Source of the DNA: Pseudoalteromonas arctica A 37-1-2
Lineage (GTDB): Bacteria > Pseudomonadota > Gammaproteobacteria > Enterobacterales > Alteromonadaceae
Direction: 5' to 3'
DNA length: 64,000 nt
Assembly (NCBI RefSeq): GCF_000238395.3
Contig: NZ_CP011025.1
Location: 744,001-808,000 of the forward strand
The notes below the pieces were generated by a model. That model did not search any database, was not told the DNA's origin, and worked only from the letters and a program-made list of their open reading frames with translations. Below, in pieces: positions 59,328 to 64,000 of this stretch (the first letter of the stretch is position 1; each line of letters starts with the position of its first letter). The position numbers and the translations under genes are program-made.

Positions 59328-61394
59328 ATGGCTGAATCATTTAAATACGCAGGTAATAAAGGGCATGGCGGTGAATTGCATCAAAAAGCGTCGGATGAAC
59401 ACCCTACCATGACCACCGCGCAGGGCTGCCCTGTAAGTGACGATCAAAATTCATTACGTGCTGGAAAGCGTGGCCCAGGATTATTAGAAGATCACATAAT
59501 GCGCGAGAAGATCTTTCACTTTGATCACGAACGCATTCCTGAGCGAGTAGTGCATGCACGAGGTTACGGGGCACATGGGTACTTTGAAACTTACGACACG
59601 CTTGAAGATTTAACCTGTGCAGATATTTTTCAGCGAAAAGGTGAAAAAACCCCAGTATTTACTCGTTTCTCTACAGTTGCAGGTAATAAAGGGTCTCCAG
59701 ATTTAGCACGTGATGTACGTGGTTTTGCGGTAAAATTTTATACCCAAGAAGGAAACTGGGATTTAGTGGGAAACAATATACCGGTATTCTTTATTCAAGA
59801 TGCGATGAAGTTTCCAGATTTAGTTCATTCAGCTAAAGCCGAGCCAGATCGTGGTTTTCCGCAAGCGCAAACAGCACATGATAACTTTTGGGATTTTGTG
59901 AGCTTATCGCCTGAGTCAATGCACATGGTTATGTGGGCAATGTCTGATAGAGCTATTCCGCGCTCTTTACGCTTTATGGAAGGTTTTGGCGTTCATACCT
60001 TTAAATTTATTAATGCCAAAGGTGAAGAGAAATTTGTTAAATTTCATTGGAAACCAAAAGGCGGCATGCAATCAGTTGTGTGGAACGAGGCGCTTAAATT
60101 AAACGGCGCGGACCCTGATTTTCATCGCAGAGATATGTGGGAATCTATTGGTAATGGCGACTTCCCTGAGTGGGAGCTAGGTGTACAGGTGTTTGATCAG
60201 CAATTTGCTGATGAATTTGAATTTGATGTTTTTGATGCCACTAAGCTTATACCTGAAGAGCAAGTACCAGTGCAAATTGTTGGCCGTATGGTGCTTGACC
60301 GTGTTGTAGACAACTTTTTTGCAGAAACAGAGCAAGTAGCATTTTGTACTCAAAACATTGTACCGGGGCTCGACTTTACACCCGACCCGCTACTGCAAGG
60401 TCGTAACTTTTCATACTTAGATACTCAAACTAAGCGTTTAGGTGGTCCTAACTTTACGCATATTCCGGTTAATGCGCCTAAGTGCCCAATGAGGCATTTT
60501 CAGCAAGATGGGCACATGGCGATGCAAAATCCTAAAGGACGTGTTAACTATGAGCCAAACTCATGGAGCGCAGGCGAAAATAATCCTCGTGAATGCCCTG
60601 TGCACGGGTTTAAAAGCTCATCAGAGCAAATGAGTGGGGATAAGCTACGTTATCGTTCAGACACATTCAGCGATCATTACAGTCAAGCTCGTCAGTTTTA
60701 CTTAAGCCAAACAGAGGTAGAGCAGGCGCATATTCAATCTGCGTACGTGTTTGAGCTGTCTAAAGTTGAGCATCTGCCAATACGAGAACGTTTGGTATCG
60801 CACTTGTTAAATATTGACGAAACCCTCGCAAATAAAGTTGCCGAAGGACTTGGCTTGCAAGAAATGCCAGACCCAGCTGAAGCTGCTATGCCAACACGTA
60901 AAGACTTACCTGTATCTGATGCGTTAAGTATTTTGAAAAATGCGCCCAACACCTTCAAAGGCCGTAAATTAGGTGTTTTAGTAAGTGATGGCTTTAATGT
61001 AGACATTTTTGAATCGGTTATCAATGCACTTAAAAGTGAAGGTGCAAACTTTGAAATTATTGCCCCACAAGTTGGCGGTGCTAAATGTAGTAAGGGTAAG
61101 CACTTTGAAGCCGATCAGGTTATTAATGGTGGTCCGTCGGTTTTATACGATGCAGTATTTGTACTCACCACTGAAGAGGGAGCCGAAAAACTAGCAGCTA
61201 TTGCAGAAGCTAAAGACTTTGTAAGTGATGCGTATGCACATATGAAATACATAGGTTTTACAAGTGAGGCTAAGCCTTTATTTAAAGCGGCTGGCCTTGA
61301 TGAAAAAGCAGATGATGGTTGGATAGATTTAGAGGCACATTCAGCCGATAAATTTATAAATACATTGCGTAATTTAAGATATTGGAAACGCTAG
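59328..61394 (+). CDS. katE: Large-subunit catalase (HPII/KatE type) with DJ-1-like C-terminal domain
   Basis: A 688-residue clade II catalase. The essential His lies in [14 protein letters not shown] (about 72-85), the haem-ligand Tyr in [18 protein letters not shown] (about 358-375), and the core is complete. Residues about 545-688 form a class I glutamine amidotransferase/DJ-1-like domain ([36 protein letters not shown]), which large catalases carry. It dismutates hydrogen peroxide. Slightly shorter than E. coli KatE (753). AAGGA precedes the ATG. GFA and VOC genes follow. Confidence 0.95.
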   Translation: MAESFKYAGNKGHGGELHQKASDEHPTMTTAQGCPVSDDQNSLRAGKRGPGLLEDHIMREKIFHFDHERIPERVVHARGYGAHGYFETYDTLEDLTCADIFQRKGEKTPVFTRFSTVAGNKGSPDLARDVRGFAVKFYTQEGNWDLVGNNIPVFFIQDAMKFPDLVHSAKAEPDRGFPQAQTAHDNFWDFVSLSPESMHMVMWAMSDRAIPRSLRFMEGFGVHTFKFINAKGEEKFVKFHWKPKGGMQSVVWNEALKLNGADPDFHRRDMWESIGNGDFPEWELGVQVFDQQFADEFEFDVFDATKLIPEEQVPVQIVGRMVLDRVVDNFFAETEQVAFCTQNIVPGLDFTPDPLLQGRNFSYLDTQTKRLGGPNFTHIPVNAPKCPMRHFQQDGHMAMQNPKGRVNYEPNSWSAGENNPRECPVHGFKSSSEQMSGDKLRYRSDTFSDHYSQARQFYLSQTEVEQAHIQSAYVFELSKVEHLPIRERLVSHLLNIDETLANKVAEGLGLQEMPDPAEAAMPTRKDLPVSDALSILKNAPNTFKGRKLGVLVSDGFNVDIFESVINALKSEGANFEIIAPQVGGAKCSKGKHFEADQVINGGPSVLYDAVFVLTTEEGAEKLAAIAEAKDFVSDAYAHMKYIGFTSEAKPLFKAAGLDEKADDGWIDLEAHSADKFINTLRNLRYWKR

Positions 61395-61408
61395 TAAGCT
61401 CAATAATT

Positions 61409-61444
61409 AAAAAACCACAGCATGTAATTGTTGTGGTTTTTTTT
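61409..61444 (+). terminator. Terminator after katE
   Basis: AAAACCACA pairs with TGTGGTTTT, followed by a run of T. Confidence 0.88.
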
Positions 61445-61499
61445 AGCTCACCTAGTTAAGGTATTAGTTCAAGCCAACAATAAAAAAATTGGATATATT

Positions 61500-61970
61500 A
61501 TGAAGCTTAATGGGGCTTGTCACTGTGGCAAAGTGGTATTTACGGTCAACTCAAAACACCCTTATCCTTACAATTTATGTTACTGCTCTATATGCCGTAA
61601 AACCGCAGGGAGCGGCGGGTTTGTTATTAATTTAAACGCGCAATTCAGCACGCTTGAGGTTACAGGGCGTGAACACATAACTATTTATCATGCAAAAATA
61701 GGCGATAAAATCAGCCCTGCAGAGCGTCATTTTTGTAAGCATTGTAGTGCTAACTTGTGGTTATACGATGCACGTTGGCCTGAGCAAGTTCACCCCTTTG
61801 CTGGTGCAATAGATAGTGAGTTACCCATACCGCCAGAGCGCACTCATTTAATGCTTGGTAGTAAAGCAAATTGGGTAAATGCGCCCATTAATGAAGGTGA
61901 CAAGCAATTTGAAGAATACCCTGATGAAAGTATTGCTGCTTGGCATAAGCGTTTAAACCTCGAAAAGTAA
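61500..61970 (+). CDS. GFA family glutathione-dependent formaldehyde-activating enzyme-like protein
   Basis: 156 residues from the ATG at 61500; a longer frame back to 61428 begins inside the katE terminator. Zinc-binding CHCGKV (7-12) and CYCSICRKTAGSGGF (about 32-46), then HFCKHCSANLW near residue 79, match the GFA/CENP-V fold. Members bind zinc and glutathione adducts; a true formaldehyde role is doubtful for most of them. The upstream GGA is a weak site. Confidence 0.88.
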   Translation: MKLNGACHCGKVVFTVNSKHPYPYNLCYCSICRKTAGSGGFVINLNAQFSTLEVTGREHITIYHAKIGDKISPAERHFCKHCSANLWLYDARWPEQVHPFAGAIDSELPIPPERTHLMLGSKANWVNAPINEGDKQFEEYPDESIAAWHKRLNLEK

Positions 61971-62070
61971 CGCAATTTTTTGTATGAGCTAAGCTTAAAT
62001 TTAGGGGCAATTAAACGCATATTTAGTTTATTAAATATTAAAAATCACCGCGTAAGTAAAGGAGAATATT

Positions 62071-62544
62071 ATGGCAGTCTCAGCAATACCAAAAGGGTTT
62101 CATTCAGTTACACCTTATTTAATTATGAATGACGCACAAAAAGCGATAGATTTTTATTGTGATGCATTTAGTGCTGAACACGTAATGCAAATGCCTTTAC
62201 CTGATGGTGGAATAGCCCATGCAGAAATAATAATTGGTGATTCGCATATTATGCTTTCAGATAATGGTTCTGAAGAGCATTTAAAAAGCCCAAAAGAGCT
62301 CGGTGGTACAGCGCTAAGCCTTATGCTTTATGTTGAAGATGTTGATACCGTATTTAAAAAAGCAATTGAGCTTGGTGCAACAGAAATAAGACCCGTACAT
62401 GACCAGTTTTATGGTGATAGGACCGGTACGCTACAAGACCCATTTGGTCATATATGGATCATTGGTACACACAAAGAAGATGTTAGTGACGAAGAGTTAA
62501 ATAATCGAATCGGGAATATAACAAATCAAGAGCAAGACGCATAA
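62071..62544 (+). CDS. VOC (glyoxalase/PhnB-like) family protein
   Basis: A 157-residue VOC-fold protein: VTPYLIMNDAQKAIDFYCDAFSAE, then MPLPDGGIAHAEIIIGDSHIMLSD (about 42-65), and LQDPFGHIWIIGTH (about 128-141) near the second metal site. It resembles the PhnB/YdeC-like glyoxalase superfamily. The substrate is unknown. An AAAGGAG site precedes the ATG. It follows the GFA gene by about 100 bp. Confidence 0.9.
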   Translation: MAVSAIPKGFHSVTPYLIMNDAQKAIDFYCDAFSAEHVMQMPLPDGGIAHAEIIIGDSHIMLSDNGSEEHLKSPKELGGTALSLMLYVEDVDTVFKKAIELGATEIRPVHDQFYGDRTGTLQDPFGHIWIIGTHKEDVSDEELNNRIGNITNQEQDA

Positions 62545-62723
62545 CTAGCATGCTAATTAGATTTATGTACCTTCCTAATTACGTTGACGGCTTTAATGAA
62601 AGGCTTGTAGCTTTTGCTTCAGCTTAACTAGGTTTTACCTTGTTATCGACATGGTTTTCTTACCTAAACGTAGCTCACTTAGTAAAGCGAATTAGTATAA
62701 ATTACTAGTTAAATTTTAGGCAT

Positions 62724-62755
62724 AAAAAAACCTCAGCCAATAATTAGCTGAGGTT
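62724..62755 (-). terminator. Terminator of the tRNA-Leu gene
   Basis: AACCTCAGC (62729-62737) pairs with GCTGAGGTT (62747-62755), with seven A on the left giving a U-run on the minus transcript. Confidence 0.9.
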
Positions 62756-62762
62756 CAAAAAG

Positions 62763-62847
62763 TGGTACCAGCGGCCGGACTCGAACCGGCACTCCTTTCG
62801 GAAGGGGATTTTGAATCCCCCATGTCTACCAATTTCATCACGCTGGC
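62763..62847 (-). tRNA. tRNA-Leu (anticodon CAA)
   Basis: On the minus strand an 85-nt tRNA: acceptor arm GCCAGCG pairing with CGCTGGT, then ACCA encoded. The D-arm contains TTGGTAGAC. The anticodon stem GGGGA/TCCCC encloses TTCAAAA with anticodon CAA (codon UUG). A class II variable arm and T-arm (GGTTCGAGTCC) follow. The CCA end is genome-encoded. The 336 bp beyond it (62848-63183) show no gene. Confidence 0.95.
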
Positions 62848-63183
62848 ATAATTTTTCTTTAATCTTTTAAGCATAAAAAGATAAAGAAAAACCACTTAAA
62901 ATAAAAAGGATACTTATATACCTCTTATTCTGTATCCGCATTATACAAACAATAGAGTATGCAGCAAGCATTTTCTTTTGTTTGTAATAACAACTGATTG
63001 ATAATTAATCGTTTTTGGTTGCGGTTAAGGCATCAAACACTAAACTAGTTTTTATAATGGAAAAACGTATCGATTATGTACTTCAAACTTTAACCTGCCC
63101 TAATACTTTATGTTATTAGTTTTTTAAGTTTTATATATCAAAACGTATACCCGCAAATACCCGCAAACTCTTGTTAAAATTAA

Positions 63184-64000
63184 TTATACCGGTAACAAAA
63201 TAGTTGCTACAGCACCTAAGTCATTACTTTTGTTTACTAAACTTAAACTGCCGTTATGTTGTTCAATCACGTTACGGCAAAAACTGAGACCAATGCCCTG
63301 GCCTTGTTGTTTAGTAGTGTAAAACGGCACAAATATATTATCTGGGTTTGCAAGGCCATGTCCGTGGTCAGAGATGGTAATGCAGTTCACCGAGTTTTGA
63401 GTGCTGATTTTCAATGCTATTTTAACCGGGCTGGAGCTGGCTTCTATGGCGTTTTTTATCAGGTTAATAATTACTTGATTTAAAAATGTACGATCGGCAT
63501 TAAAAGTTGAGCAGTTAATGCTACGAGCAAACTCAACATCAGGGTAAATAGCGCACACTTGATTAAAAAAAACCTTACTATCTATAGTAACAATGTTGAG
63601 TGAAAGGGCTTTATTTATATCACCGTAGCGGGTTACAAACTCATTTAGGTGATTACAACGCTCACTTATTACGTTTAACGCTTGTGCCTGACGTGGCTCG
63701 GTAAGCTTTACCGCGAGGTTTTCGGCCATACCAATCACCGGAGTAAGCGAATTACGAATTTCGTGGCCGAGTACGCGAATTATTTGCTGCCATGCTTGTA
63801 GTTGGTTTTCGCGAAGAGCAGAGGTGATATTAATCATTACAATAAGTTGATGGCAACTGCCTTGCTCTATAAATTCACTGTGGCGTATTTGCCATTGTTG
63901 CGCAGTAATCGCATCGCTAAGTTGCCAATGAGCATCATGCTTTATAAGCCCTAATGTCTCTGCGCTTGAGTAGCGCATAGTTTGCCATGGTGTATTTTTA
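63184..64000 (-). CDS. Sensor histidine kinase, C-terminal part (cut by window edge)
   Basis: At least 271 codons, open at the window edge; the first ATG at 63978 has no good ribosome site and the frame stays open to base 64000, so the true start lies outside. The visible part has a PAS-like tail, then HisKA with phospho-His in RVLGHEIRNSLTPVIG (NtrY-like HExRN motif), and HATPase (N-box NLIKNAIEASSS, GHGLANPDNIF, GQGIGLSFCRNVIEQHNG). The HExRN motif groups it with NtrB/NtrY-type kinases. The partner regulator is not in view. Confidence 0.85.
   Translation of the reverse strand, partial: KNTPWQTMRYSSAETLGLIKHDAHWQLSDAITAQQWQIRHSEFIEQGSCHQLIVMINITSALRENQLQAWQQIIRVLGHEIRNSLTPVIGMAENLAVKLTEPRQAQALNVISERCNHLNEFVTRYGDINKALSLNIVTIDSKVFFNQVCAIYPDVEFARSINCSTFNADRTFLNQVIINLIKNAIEASSSPVKIALKISTQNSVNCITISDHGHGLANPDNIFVPFYTTKQQGQGIGLSFCRNVIEQHNGSLSLVNKSNDLGAVATILLPV

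Overview
The window looks like chromosome of a marine gammaproteobacterium of the Alteromonadales, most likely Pseudoalteromonas. This rests on AT-rich DNA with short intergenic gaps, two large TonB-dependent receptors, many sensor kinases, the RNase R-RlmB pair, and a dense set of oxidative and envelope stress genes. The genus call is an inference from gene content, not a database match.

Layout. 1-13.6 kb: an integrase-like protein without its catalytic residues, small redox and stress proteins (GST, parvulin, glutathione peroxidase, GNAT acetyltransferase), a hybrid kinase with its response regulator, QueG, a chemoreceptor, a GDPD-EamA pair, a DesK/DesR-type two-component operon led by a tiny membrane protein, and an enoyl-CoA hydratase-like protein. 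13.8-17.1 kb: rnr-rlmB, overlapping by 4 bp, followed by a 101-bp tandem repeat. 17.5-26.2 kb: a FecA-like receptor, a LysR regulator, a decayed GcvT paralogue, and the glycine cleavage genes gcvT, gcvH and gcvP. 26.2-32.9 kb: an accessory island with an orphan antitoxin-like gene between two 113-bp direct repeats, a field of CATCCATG palindromes, and a Gabija-type anti-phage locus (gajA-gajB). Its helicase gene is split by an IS3-family element with a 3-bp target duplication. Removing the element and one duplication restores one uninterrupted 606-codon frame.

32.9-49.3 kb: a secreted C15-like protein with the catalytic Cys replaced by Ser, DUF4235 and a dead paralogue of it, a cytochrome c/Vgb-like fusion, SodC, ChaB, AcpH, YajD, a YHS protein divergent from an AraC regulator, a lipoprotein hydrolase, a serine hydrolase, a GAF-kinase-receiver-GAF protein and a GST. 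49.3-64 kb: a SulP transporter, a second TonB-dependent receptor, then a stress group (Dps, DUF2237, glutathionylspermidine synthetase/amidase, MscS, a large catalase with a DJ-1-like tail), GFA and VOC proteins, tRNA-Leu(CAA), and a sensor kinase cut by the window edge.

How the parts work together. The gcv block oxidises glycine to CO2, ammonia and methylene-THF. A divergent LysR gene beside it is a candidate regulator. Peroxide, superoxide and thiol defence recurs across the window (Gpx, SodC, KatE, Dps, Gsp, GSTs). The only recognisable phage-defence system is probably inactive because of the insertion.
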